Virus record (IMG/VR): IMGVR_UViG_3300028908_000004
Location: 1 to 39,444 of that record
DNA: 39,444 nucleotides
Direction: 5' to 3' (one strand)
From: a virus
Part shown: in pieces, positions 1 to 8,884 of the stretch
How the letters are laid out: each line of letters starts with the position of its first letter
Numbering within the stretch: the first letter of the stretch is position 1
Notes under the pieces: model-generated
What the model saw: the letters and a program-made list of their open reading frames with translations, nothing else
The model's database searches: none
Told to the model about the DNA's origin: nothing
Translations under genes and position numbers: made by a program

Positions 1-79
1 TGAAAACTTCCACCATTTCTCAGGTTCCCCAATATGTTTAGTAGCAATATTTTTCATATACCAAAACGGTAATTGTGGA
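1..79. repeat. 79-bp terminal direct repeat, left copy
   Basis: These 79 bases are identical to the last 79 of the window (39366-39444). They lie inside a reading frame that is uninterrupted across the joined ends, so the molecule is circular or circularly permuted. Counting the repeat once gives 39,365 bp. The odd length and position inside a gene fit a k-mer overlap left by the assembler better than a physical packaging repeat; that choice is inference. Confidence 0.9.
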
Positions 80-561
80 ACTATATCATTACCATTTACT
101 ACATTAATTAATTTTGTAAGATTTGTGTCACCACCATAAACTAATCTTAGTATAAACACATCACAACCACTCTTTTCTGCCAACACTCTCGGAGCACCAA
201 AGGTGTATGTGTGTATAGTCAAATCGGGATAATGGAATCGTAAGTCCTCATGAGCTAGAATACACAAAGCCCCGCCTAAACTATGTCCTACTAGCGTAAC
301 TTTCCTTGCTTTTTTGCACGTATCTAAAACTATATCCCGCACATTTTTATACTGGCTTAAAAATCCGCCGTGAACATAAAACGGCTGTTCCATATCTTTA
401 TATGGGATTACATAGAAGTTTAAAAGCCAATCTCTCCAATCCATACTGCCTTGAAAGGCAATTAAAATATTATCGTCGTTTTCTTCAATAGCATACTGAG
501 TCTCTCCTACGGATTGCCAATTTTGGTAAAGTGCTTTTTTAAGAGCTTGTATTAGGTTCAT
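1..561 (-). CDS. Class 3 lipase (alpha/beta hydrolase), 5' part of a junction-spanning gene
   Basis: This piece holds residues 1-187 of a 202-residue protein whose last codons lie at the right end of the window. It has the Lipase_3 hallmarks: nucleophile elbow GHSLGG (Ser94), FGAPRV at about 121-126, NGNDIVPQLP with the probable catalytic Asp159, and, in the right-end piece, HMPDSY with His191. The triad is therefore complete. There is no signal peptide or membrane segment. A GGAGG site precedes the ATG at 561. It lies 8 bp after the tail fibre gene and directly before the holin gene, so it may be a lysis enzyme acting on envelope lipid (compare mycobacteriophage LysB in role, not family) or a virion esterase. 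Family is confident; substrate unknown. Confidence 0.88.
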   Translation of the reverse strand, partial: MNLIQALKKALYQNWQSVGETQYAIEENDDNILIAFQGSMDWRDWLLNFYVIPYKDMEQPFYVHGGFLSQYKNVRDIVLDTCKKARKVTLVGHSLGGALCILAHEDLRFHYPDLTIHTYTFGAPRVLAEKSGCDVFILRLVYGGDTNLTKLINVVNGNDIVPQLPFWYMKNIATKHIGEPEKWWKFS

Positions 562-569
562 AAAGCCTC

Positions 570-2237
570 CTATTGTTTCTTTCTAACTGCTATTAGCCGT
601 ATTTCTAAAATGCCCAAATACGCAGATGCAATTGATGTTACAGTCCCACCACTGGCTTGATACAATTCAAATAGCACAGACTGCCCTTTTGTTAGATCAT
701 ATATTAAGCTGCCTTGCATATTACTACTCCCAAATGTTGATGCAATTAATTTTTCTCTGACTCCGTTTATATACAGATCCAGTTCCATCCCATAGGAAGT
801 ATCAAGTGCTAACCCTGCTCTGATTTCATACGTCCCAGATATAGGGACAGTGAAAGTTCCAGTAGTTGGGTCATAAGCGGAATGAGAATCAGTTATTTCA
901 TTAGCCCATTTAACTACAGTAAATACGCCACTACTAAATGTTTGCCCCCCACTATCTGTAGCAGATACAACAACAGTTCTAGCATCATGTTGCACTACTT
1001 GCCAGTTTCCATTAACTGATGCTAACTTAATTACCTCCCCGTCTCCTTCTAAATACCAGTTACTAGCGGGTTCGCCGTTTATTGTCTGTGCTCCTGTTCC
1101 GGGGTCATAGGTATTAAACAATACTTTCCCTGTTCCGCTTCCTGTTCTCCAATAAGTGCGTTCTGCCGTCTGCCCGTTAGCATCGGGAAGGTTTACCGTA
1201 ACATCAGTTGCATCTGTAATATTATATTTTGCTCTAATAGGCGCTAATTCGTTTAGCACATCTTCTACATTGTCATTCTTGAGTAGCCCTGCTGAATCTT
1301 CCACATATATTTTAGACGCCTCAAGTTTGCGCCAAGCTGTAGGTGATGTATCGGGCTGATTGCCAATGTTAGTATTAATTAGAGAAACATAAAATGTTCC
1401 GCCATATTGAACTATATCATTGATATTATAAGTTTCGTTTGATTGCCATACAGTACCGCCAGAAATATTAACTATCGCCCAATTTGTAGTATCTATTAGC
1501 GGATCATTACCTTTATTGTTATTAACAAGTGATTTATAGAAATTGCCTTGTCTAGTTACGACTTCATATTGATTATATGTTATGCCTTCTTGCCATTCAG
1601 TCCCAAATGAATTATAAATCTCCCACCACAATGGAGATGTGTCTGGTTGATTGCCTTGATTATTATTCTGTAGAGATTTGTATAAAACACCGTTCCATTG
1701 AGTAATCTCTCCCGCCGAATATGTATGAGCAGAAATCCACAATTTGGGAGGCGCAGTCGGATTAGTCTCGATATTTCCATCACTATCAAAATATAAATAA
1801 GTATTCGCTCGTACTGACTTTGTAGGCAAATCTAAAGACGCTGCATCGTCTGATATAGGAATTTTAACAGTTCTGCCTAATTCTTCTGCCAGTTGTTGCA
1901 CGCTCATAGTAACCTTATCTGTCATTTTTTCTAAGGTCTGTGCAGGGAACGGTTCATTATCTCTCAAATCTACCTCTTGGAGATAATCCATATTCCTAGC
2001 AATAGTAATCTTAGTTCCGGCTGGATAGGCGGTTGTAGTGACAACATTTAATCCAGAAATTGAATAGTCCACTCCCTCAGTCAAGACATTCTCTGCACCA
2101 GACAAATCAGTATATATTACTTTGATATATTTGGCATTCCCATCACTATCTAAAATTACATCAAAGGTAATTGGGAATGTGGTCTGAGAGCCATTACAAT
2201 TATATATAACTTTATTAGTACTGGAAGATATTGACAT
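570..2237 (-). CDS. Tail fibre with T7-type N-terminus, three CBM-like repeats and a C1q-like tip
   Basis: This 555-residue receptor-binding protein begins with a domain like the T7 gp17 virion-anchoring region (about residues 1-125). Three tandem modules of about 42 residues follow at about 166-207, 214-257 and 262-305. Each has a W, a Y/V-x-YGG or QGNFY-like strand and an ending of the type NNxGNxPDTSPxxW, as in chitin-binding CBM5/12 modules. The last 130 residues resemble a C1q/TNF-like trimeric jelly roll, common at fibre tips. The start at 2237 has a GGAGGTGG site and overlaps the upstream gene by 23 bp, suggesting translational coupling. The modules suggest a surface polysaccharide receptor (inference). 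Confidence 0.85.
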   Translation of the reverse strand: MSISSSTNKVIYNCNGSQTTFPITFDVILDSDGNAKYIKVIYTDLSGAENVLTEGVDYSISGLNVVTTTAYPAGTKITIARNMDYLQEVDLRDNEPFPAQTLEKMTDKVTMSVQQLAEELGRTVKIPISDDAASLDLPTKSVRANTYLYFDSDGNIETNPTAPPKLWISAHTYSAGEITQWNGVLYKSLQNNNQGNQPDTSPLWWEIYNSFGTEWQEGITYNQYEVVTRQGNFYKSLVNNNKGNDPLIDTTNWAIVNISGGTVWQSNETYNINDIVQYGGTFYVSLINTNIGNQPDTSPTAWRKLEASKIYVEDSAGLLKNDNVEDVLNELAPIRAKYNITDATDVTVNLPDANGQTAERTYWRTGSGTGKVLFNTYDPGTGAQTINGEPASNWYLEGDGEVIKLASVNGNWQVVQHDARTVVVSATDSGGQTFSSGVFTVVKWANEITDSHSAYDPTTGTFTVPISGTYEIRAGLALDTSYGMELDLYINGVREKLIASTFGSSNMQGSLIYDLTKGQSVLFELYQASGGTVTSIASAYLGILEIRLIAVRKKQ

Positions 2238-5200
2238 TTTCCACCTCCAAAGGAGTTTTTCTTATTCCAAACCCAAGCGAGTTTAAAAATGCTTCTAATT
2301 GTTCCTGCTCACCCATTACAAAACCTACCATATTTTGTAATGGGATTGGCTGCCATCCTATTAAAGAATGTATCACAAAAGCAGGGAATCTTGAATAATC
2401 TATAACACCAGTTTTAGCCCTAAAACTTACAGTAGCCCCTTCTTCTAATAGATCATTTAGAGTATTAAAGCCACGTCCAGCCCAATCTTCACCCGTTACC
2501 ATTTCTTGAAACGTCCTATAGAATACACCACCTTTTGCATGCATGAATCTAAACGGATTAAACACAGCCCTAAGTGGATCAACAAAATGACCTAAAATAG
2601 AATAGTAGTACTCATGCATCCCCTCATCGCCAAGTAATCTAAAAATCGGAGTAATATCTACCGATAATATCTTTGCGATATTGCCAGATTTTACTGCTAA
2701 TTCATATCTTCTAGCCATTTCTTTTACATCACCGCCAGCCATAGCAAAGTTTCCAAGTAACGTCAACCCTAATCCTCGAATCGCTATTCTCATCCAGAAT
2801 CGTCTGTAAACTTCGCCCTCTACTCCTTTTTTAAATGCTTTAAATACTGTACGTAGGTTCGATTCTGTCCAATCCGGAGCTAAAGCAAAGATTTTAAATA
2901 TATGTTGTAGTGTTGGGTTTCTGCCAATTCTTTGTAAATGTAGGCCTCCAAAATCATCATTCATCTCATTGGCTACTATCTCGGCCAACTCATTAATATT
3001 TTTGTCAGGATATTCTTTCATAAGTTTACTTAATTCTCTTACTGCTGCCATAATTTTAAGATTAGCTCCAAGCCCTTCAAATAGCCATGATTCATAAGCA
3101 TCTCTCATGCCCATAAGTGTTTTCTTTATTTCAGCTATTGGAGCAATCTTATCAACCAACTCTCCTAATTTAGTTCTCTGCTTTAAAAGCTCGGCATCCC
3201 ATTCTTGCTTTAATCCAAGCGTAAGTCCGTTACCGATTAAAGTTTTTACTGCGGGATGCATTGAGAGAATCATATCTTGACCAGCTTTATAAGATGCAAC
3301 CAAATTAACGTCATTTAAATCAATATTACCGCCAAGCAAGAATGATCTCAGGAATGCTTGAGCATGAAATAATGATGTAAACAAAATATTGTGTTTGAGC
3401 ATATTTTGTGCTTTATCTAGGGCTTGAATAATCTTCCCAGCAGTTCCCGGAATCTGTTTTAAGGCAGAAACACCGAAAATATTATTTAAATTATCCGCTA
3501 CTCTAGCTGGAGCATATACTTCTGTTTTCTTTAAAACTGCACCCTTATCTGTCACAATTACGTCTCGATCATAAATCGGCTTAAATGTAATTTGTTCTCT
3601 TTCCATGGCCTCAGTGGCAACATCTTTTACAACATTTTCAACCTCATCGCCTTTAGCTTGTCGTATCTTATTTATTGCACTTATCGCCTCATTTTCAGTA
3701 AATCCACGTGCAACTAGTGCATTTTTTACAATAGTTGCTAGCTTATCCAATTTAGATGCGCCAATAGTTGGTTTTACAGTCTCTTTTACTTTATTTAAAT
3801 CACGCATATCATTCATTAACTCGGCCAACGATACAGTATCAACGTATGTCCACACTTCAAAGTTAGGTATCTTGACCTTTTTATATCCTTCTTTATATCT
3901 TGTTGATAATAATTTCTCGCCATTTTCATCTCTAAGATGAGCTAAAGCATTAAGGAAGTTTTTATTCTCAATAATTTGAATAAGTGTGCGTCGCATTGTA
4001 TGCAACGCTTGTACCGGATCGGTTATCCTGAGTTTATATCCTTTAGCCCATCCTTCAACTATTGTTGAAAACTTTCGTTGTTTTAGATGTGGAGTAAAAG
4101 TAATAAACGGGTTATAATCTTTGTTTGTAATATTCTCTTTCTTTTTTACGTCCCAAAATCTAGGAAACCAATTATCCAAAGCATTCTGAACTATTTCAGC
4201 ATCAACGGCAGCCTGACTAATTTCATCTGCTTTAGATTTTAATTCATCAACAATCTCGTCAAATTCCGATGGGAGATCTCTAGCTATATCTATTATTTTT
4301 CGCTCATATTCGCCAACTTGAGGTCTATATAGTTCTAAATCGGCTTCTTTGGATTTGGCATCAATAGCAACAAGTAAAGCCAACTTCATATCTTCCTTTG
4401 TAACGCCTTTAGGAAGACCGATAGAATCAATAATCTTATTAATTCTGTCTGTCATCTTTTTAGCATAGACATCGTTTTCATATAACCTAGTGTCTCTTTT
4501 GTAGAAAAAAACTTTTTTATATCTGTCATAGGATTCTTCTATTGGAGTTTTTGCAGAAGAAGATCCTTTAAAATTTTGGGCTTCTTGCTGATACTCTTCA
4601 TATATTTCATGATCCGTCTTTTTCGGCTTAACTAGAATCACATCTTTCGGCTCAGAAAATTGTCCCGTTTCAGTAGTTGATACTTCATCGTTTATTGTTG
4701 TGACTTCAGGCTTCGATTCAACCTCTGCCTCTGTTAAAGTGCCTCGTGGAGAATCAACAGCAAAGCTCTCTTTTAAAGCTCTAATCGAATGACCCGGCAA
4801 TCCCGTTACAAAGAATACTCCGAGACTTTGTCTCATAGTTGCCATTAATTCCGAAATAGCAGCTTTGCCATCTAATTGGAAATCTGTATTATTAAATTTA
4901 TTTGCCACTAATTTGGCTGCATTATCGATGATTATATTTGTAAGATTTTGAAGTGTTTCCTGTGCTGTCTGTTCTGTAGTAAATAAAGCCTGTCGGCCTA
5001 AAAAACGCATAATCAAACTTCTATATTTATTGGATCTCAATGTCCGCAAAACAGCCTGCATCACAGATGATTCTAAACTCTTACCAACAACACTGCCAGC
5101 TAGCCATTTTAATTGGAATGACTCTAATGCAGTGTTAGCAATTCCCACAGTTAAAGCACCTAGTTTTTTAAGATAATCCGGTATAGGCTTGCCATTTTTA

Positions 5201-5895
5201 TCCTTTAGATTAGATAATCGTTCATATTCTCCGCCAAGTTCCATCTTGAAAATATCACTAAGCGTTACAGCTCCAGTACCAACACCCATTGCGGCCATAG
5301 CTAAAGCAGGGTTAGCAGTTAAAGCGCCAACTGCAATACCGGCAAGACCGCCAACAATACCGCCTTTTAAGAAGTTAACATACTGTTGACCAAACATTTC
5401 TGTGGCATTTTCTACCCAACCTAATGGCTGATTCCATTTGTATTTATTCCCCGGAATCTGTCTCATTTCTCTTTCTATTTCTTTTATCTTTTCATCAATT
5501 TGTTGTTCCTGTTCGCCGGTTAAATCCCTAGCCCATTTCTCATACCATAATAAGGCTTTTTGTCTGCTTAAAACTCCTCGTCTCCAAGCATTCTTAAGAT
5601 CACCCCAAAATGTCTGATGATTGGCGTGATTATCTCCAGTCCAGCTTTTTAAAATATCATCTACATGTCTATATGCCTCATCTTGTGGAATATGAAGAAC
5701 TTTAGAGAAAAATATCGAATTATTTATCTTTGCTTTTTCTGCATCAACATCTAAATCAGGCTCATAGGCTTTCTGTGCTTTTAGAATATTTTCGATCTTT
5801 TCATCTGCAAATGGCGGCACAAGAGGATTAGCAGTAATAACGCCATTAATATCAATTGTATGCGTCCCTGTGGGGAGAGGAAGAATGTCGCTCAT
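2215..5895 (-). CDS. Giant ejection / internal virion protein
   Basis: The product is 1226 residues. The start at 5895 (MSDILPLP) is chosen because GGGGAGGTGG lies just upstream and the ATG overlaps the previous stop as ATGA. A Gly/Ala-rich hydrophobic stretch lies at about 180-215. The rest is mostly helical and charged, with a Ser/Thr/Glu-rich linker near 385-430. The C-terminal half resembles the very large polyvalent proteins encoded next to tail genes in many podoviruses. Its place as last of three large genes between tail tube B and the fibre matches the T7 gp14-15-16 ejection set. No lytic transglycosylase motif was recognised. Role by context. Confidence 0.68.
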   Translation of the reverse strand: MSDILPLPTGTHTIDINGVITANPLVPPFADEKIENILKAQKAYEPDLDVDAEKAKINNSIFFSKVLHIPQDEAYRHVDDILKSWTGDNHANHQTFWGDLKNAWRRGVLSRQKALLWYEKWARDLTGEQEQQIDEKIKEIEREMRQIPGNKYKWNQPLGWVENATEMFGQQYVNFLKGGIVGGLAGIAVGALTANPALAMAAMGVGTGAVTLSDIFKMELGGEYERLSNLKDKNGKPIPDYLKKLGALTVGIANTALESFQLKWLAGSVVGKSLESSVMQAVLRTLRSNKYRSLIMRFLGRQALFTTEQTAQETLQNLTNIIIDNAAKLVANKFNNTDFQLDGKAAISELMATMRQSLGVFFVTGLPGHSIRALKESFAVDSPRGTLTEAEVESKPEVTTINDEVSTTETGQFSEPKDVILVKPKKTDHEIYEEYQQEAQNFKGSSSAKTPIEESYDRYKKVFFYKRDTRLYENDVYAKKMTDRINKIIDSIGLPKGVTKEDMKLALLVAIDAKSKEADLELYRPQVGEYERKIIDIARDLPSEFDEIVDELKSKADEISQAAVDAEIVQNALDNWFPRFWDVKKKENITNKDYNPFITFTPHLKQRKFSTIVEGWAKGYKLRITDPVQALHTMRRTLIQIIENKNFLNALAHLRDENGEKLLSTRYKEGYKKVKIPNFEVWTYVDTVSLAELMNDMRDLNKVKETVKPTIGASKLDKLATIVKNALVARGFTENEAISAINKIRQAKGDEVENVVKDVATEAMEREQITFKPIYDRDVIVTDKGAVLKKTEVYAPARVADNLNNIFGVSALKQIPGTAGKIIQALDKAQNMLKHNILFTSLFHAQAFLRSFLLGGNIDLNDVNLVASYKAGQDMILSMHPAVKTLIGNGLTLGLKQEWDAELLKQRTKLGELVDKIAPIAEIKKTLMGMRDAYESWLFEGLGANLKIMAAVRELSKLMKEYPDKNINELAEIVANEMNDDFGGLHLQRIGRNPTLQHIFKIFALAPDWTESNLRTVFKAFKKGVEGEVYRRFWMRIAIRGLGLTLLGNFAMAGGDVKEMARRYELAVKSGNIAKILSVDITPIFRLLGDEGMHEYYYSILGHFVDPLRAVFNPFRFMHAKGGVFYRTFQEMVTGEDWAGRGFNTLNDLLEEGATVSFRAKTGVIDYSRFPAFVIHSLIGWQPIPLQNMVGFVMGEQEQLEAFLNSLGFGIRKTPLEVENVNIFQY

Positions 5896-7901
5896 AATCC
5901 ACCTCCCCATGTGCCTAGGTCACTGAAAATGTCAGTAGTAGCTGCCGCTGATGGCGGTTCTGGTTTCTGAGGTTTTTGTTTCGCTCTCCTAACCGCCTTA
6001 TTGATGTTTTTCTTTTTGCCAATCGGAACTGTGGTAGTCTTATATTTTATTTGCCCCTGTGGAGTAAATCCAATTGCCTTAGTAGTCTTTTCTACCCATT
6101 CTCCATTCTGATATACATATCTTACTTGCATAATCTCGCCGGTATTAGCAATATAAGCAAACGTAGATGGCGGTTGCCATTCATCAAATGTGTCAATTAG
6201 TCCAGCTTTCTTGCCAGTTCCGTATGGAGTTACATGAATACTCCAATACTTACCATTTTTGCTCTGAAATACCGCTTCACCCCAAGGAGTTATAAAAAAT
6301 CCTCTAGTAGGATCAAATCCTCCGGTTAAATCTTCATAAACAGGATTAGTAGCAAACTTTTCAAATTGTTTCCATTGTTTGACTGCCAAATTTTTAAATA
6401 AAGGCTTGTATTTTTCAAACTCTTCTGCCGACAATCCGGCAAAACCATAATTAGAAATAAACTGTTCTAATTGTTCTATTTCATCTGCCTTTGTGGCATC
6501 TGATAAGTCAATGCCTTTATATTCCCCCTTTAGCCATTTACCTAAAAGTCCTCGTTTCTGTACCATACTAATAGTCACGTCACTCTGTTGTATAATAGAT
6601 TGAATTTCTGCATACGTAAACGGACGTATTTTACTAAAGGCTTTATTTAAAAGCTCAGTAATCGCCTGTTGATCAAGATTATAATTCCCATTCTTATCAA
6701 ACAACTGCTGTCTGTACATCTGTCTTGCTTCTTGAGCCACTCTATCTACAGTAAGTCTTGGAGCATATTTATAGGCAGATTGAATTCTTGCTTTTAACAT
6801 ACTTTCAAAAGCTGAGTTCTTATCAAAATCCTGTATTATCTGTCTTACGTGCATGAAGTTTGTTGCAGTAAATAGAGGGCGTCCATTCTCATCTGTTTTG
6901 CTAAAATATGGCTCTAAAGCTAAACTAATCTGATCCCAACTATATCCTTTTTGCCATAAAGAATAGGCTTTCATTAAAACCTGATTTTCAAATGCCAATC
7001 TCTTTGCTTCAATGCCTGTTCCAGTTACTTTTTCTTTAATCTCCCTCTCATAGGACTTAACCATATCAATTAAGATTTTATAATGACTTGGATTTGCTCG
7101 GCCTAGTCCTTGTCTTTGTAAATTAGCAATCTCTTGATACATTAAATCTGGAGACATGCGTTTTTCAATCGGAGCATTAAACATTGATAGCCCCTTAATA
7201 TAAAGGGCATTATCCATATCTTTAACTTTCTGAGTATATAATTGCTGAAATTGTTCTCGTTTATTTAAAGGAATATCCCTTGTCGTTCCGTCATAGTCCG
7301 TATAAGTCCAATTAGCAGGATTGGACATATATTTCATAGCCTCATCAAGATTCATTGTATCCAGTTGCAAGGCTTTTTCTCTAAGCGCTATATTTAAAAA
7401 GCCTTCAGATAATGTTTGCTCAGCTTCAACGTCAGATATAGTCCCAACCTGCTGGGCTGATTGTACTAGATTAATTAGCCCTTCTTTATCACCACGATCT
7501 ATATATGCCGATGCCTGTGTATTAAAATCATAACGCAATTTCGTTTTGTGAAGCTGTAAAGCCTGTTGAAATATGCGTTCTTGACTGTTTAGGACATCTT
7601 TTGTGAAATAATTTTCAAATGCTTCTTTGCCCTGTTTAGTAAGAAATTTGTCCGATATAAATTGCTTAAACGAATCAGATTGTTTATTAAAATCATCGAG
7701 GGCTTGCATATAATATGGCTGATTAGTTTCAGGATCAATTTTATACGGATTGGCTAAAAACTGATTAAACCAATCCATTTTAGCCTTAGACCACGCGTTT
7801 ATAGCATTATGATATTCCTGTACTGCGGTTTCCTGTTCGAGTTTCTGATAATATGTATTAGCAGCATTACTAAGCTGTGTTAGTAAATCCAAAAACTCCA
7901 T
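5892..7901 (-). CDS. Internal virion / ejection protein, 669 aa
   Basis: This is a long, mostly helical, Gln/Lys/Asp-rich protein ending in a Lys/Pro-rich segment and LGTWGGGL. A longer frame exists, but the start at 7901 (MEFLDLLTQL) has AGGAGAT at proper spacing. It sits between two other probable ejection proteins, overlapping the downstream start by 4 bp and leaving 4 bp upstream. No enzyme motif is recognisable. By order it corresponds to T7 gp15 (inference). Confidence 0.65.
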   Translation of the reverse strand: MEFLDLLTQLSNAANTYYQKLEQETAVQEYHNAINAWSKAKMDWFNQFLANPYKIDPETNQPYYMQALDDFNKQSDSFKQFISDKFLTKQGKEAFENYFTKDVLNSQERIFQQALQLHKTKLRYDFNTQASAYIDRGDKEGLINLVQSAQQVGTISDVEAEQTLSEGFLNIALREKALQLDTMNLDEAMKYMSNPANWTYTDYDGTTRDIPLNKREQFQQLYTQKVKDMDNALYIKGLSMFNAPIEKRMSPDLMYQEIANLQRQGLGRANPSHYKILIDMVKSYEREIKEKVTGTGIEAKRLAFENQVLMKAYSLWQKGYSWDQISLALEPYFSKTDENGRPLFTATNFMHVRQIIQDFDKNSAFESMLKARIQSAYKYAPRLTVDRVAQEARQMYRQQLFDKNGNYNLDQQAITELLNKAFSKIRPFTYAEIQSIIQQSDVTISMVQKRGLLGKWLKGEYKGIDLSDATKADEIEQLEQFISNYGFAGLSAEEFEKYKPLFKNLAVKQWKQFEKFATNPVYEDLTGGFDPTRGFFITPWGEAVFQSKNGKYWSIHVTPYGTGKKAGLIDTFDEWQPPSTFAYIANTGEIMQVRYVYQNGEWVEKTTKAIGFTPQGQIKYKTTTVPIGKKKNINKAVRRAKQKPQKPEPPSAAATTDIFSDLGTWGGGL

Positions 7902-7905
7902 CAGA

Positions 7906-8883
7906 TTATCTCCTATGTGCACCAAACCCACCACCCGGAGATGCGTTGCCAGATGCGGGTTCGTACTTGCTAACAATATTTTCTGCTATTTTCTTGAAAT
8001 CATCCATTGTTAAGTCTTTCTTCCCAGTTAAAGCCTGCCCAGCTTTTCTAAACAAACCACTTAACCCAAAGAATTGTTGATCTTGGAATTGTAAACTCAA
8101 CTCATATCCTTTATATAACCATTCCTGAACTAATCTTACTTTATCATCATGAGTTAAGTTTGCATCTTTTGTTACAGATTGAATGAAATCTTCCGAATGT
8201 TGATTCCATCGTTTAAATGCGTTATCTTGCCACGGCCAAGTACCATCACCTTGTTTGTAAGATACCCAATCTTTCATTTGATTTTCATACTTTCTGGCAG
8301 TATCCCTAGACACATTCTCTCTAGTATTCTGTCTTACAATATTAGCCTCTTGCGTTGCTTGTTCTAACTGTGTATTAATACTACTTGTATTTATATCATA
8401 CGTTGTCTGTATATTCCGCTCGGATTCTTCTTGCTGACTTTGAACCTGTTGCGTAAGAAATTCATAAGACGCTTGCGGACTCCCCTTGATTCCACTTGTT
8501 CCTACTGCAGCTTGAGCACTTCCTAGAAGCTGAGTACCTTTTAGTACCTGTTGCTCATGCTGAAACATCTGATTAGTATACCAATTGTTTAGTCGAGCAA
8601 TATTAATGTCATGCCACTGTTGAGCCGATTGTTCCATAAAATCTGCCCGTCTATATCCCTGCTTGCCTTCATATTTAACACCAATATCCCACACTCCAGT
8701 AAAAGGTTGCAATTGATACGGCTGAATCTGCCCTAATTGATTAGCTATCTGCCAAAACTGTAGAAAACTATTCACACCGCCAAGAATATTGGAAATTGCA
8801 GGATTATAACCAGTTGATGGCGGATTATACGCATAAGAGGTATCCGTGTAATATCCTGTATCCCCATATAAATATCCAGCCAT
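7906..8883 (-). CDS. Internal virion protein, gp14-like position
   Basis: The 325-residue product has a Tyr/Gly/Pro-rich N-terminus, a long Gln-rich helical middle (about 90-215) and a C-terminus ending GGGFGAHRR. The mix of a flexible N-terminus and Gln-rich helices is common in podoviral proteins that leave the capsid with the DNA. It follows tail tube protein B by 1 bp and precedes the 669-residue protein by 4 bp. No enzymatic motif is visible. Confidence 0.62.
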   Translation of the reverse strand: MAGYLYGDTGYYTDTSYAYNPPSTGYNPAISNILGGVNSFLQFWQIANQLGQIQPYQLQPFTGVWDIGVKYEGKQGYRRADFMEQSAQQWHDINIARLNNWYTNQMFQHEQQVLKGTQLLGSAQAAVGTSGIKGSPQASYEFLTQQVQSQQEESERNIQTTYDINTSSINTQLEQATQEANIVRQNTRENVSRDTARKYENQMKDWVSYKQGDGTWPWQDNAFKRWNQHSEDFIQSVTKDANLTHDDKVRLVQEWLYKGYELSLQFQDQQFFGLSGLFRKAGQALTGKKDLTMDDFKKIAENIVSKYEPASGNASPGGGFGAHRR

Positions 8884-8884
8884 A

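Noticed and set aside
1-79. Physical direct terminal repeats of a T7-like genome
   Set aside because: The repeat is short, inside a gene, and its odd length fits an assembly overlap; read depth would be needed to claim a packaging repeat.
570-2237. Diversity-generating retroelement target in the tail fibre, as in BPP-1
   Set aside because: No reverse transcriptase or template repeat was seen in the window, and the fibre tip looks C1q-like rather than C-type lectin.
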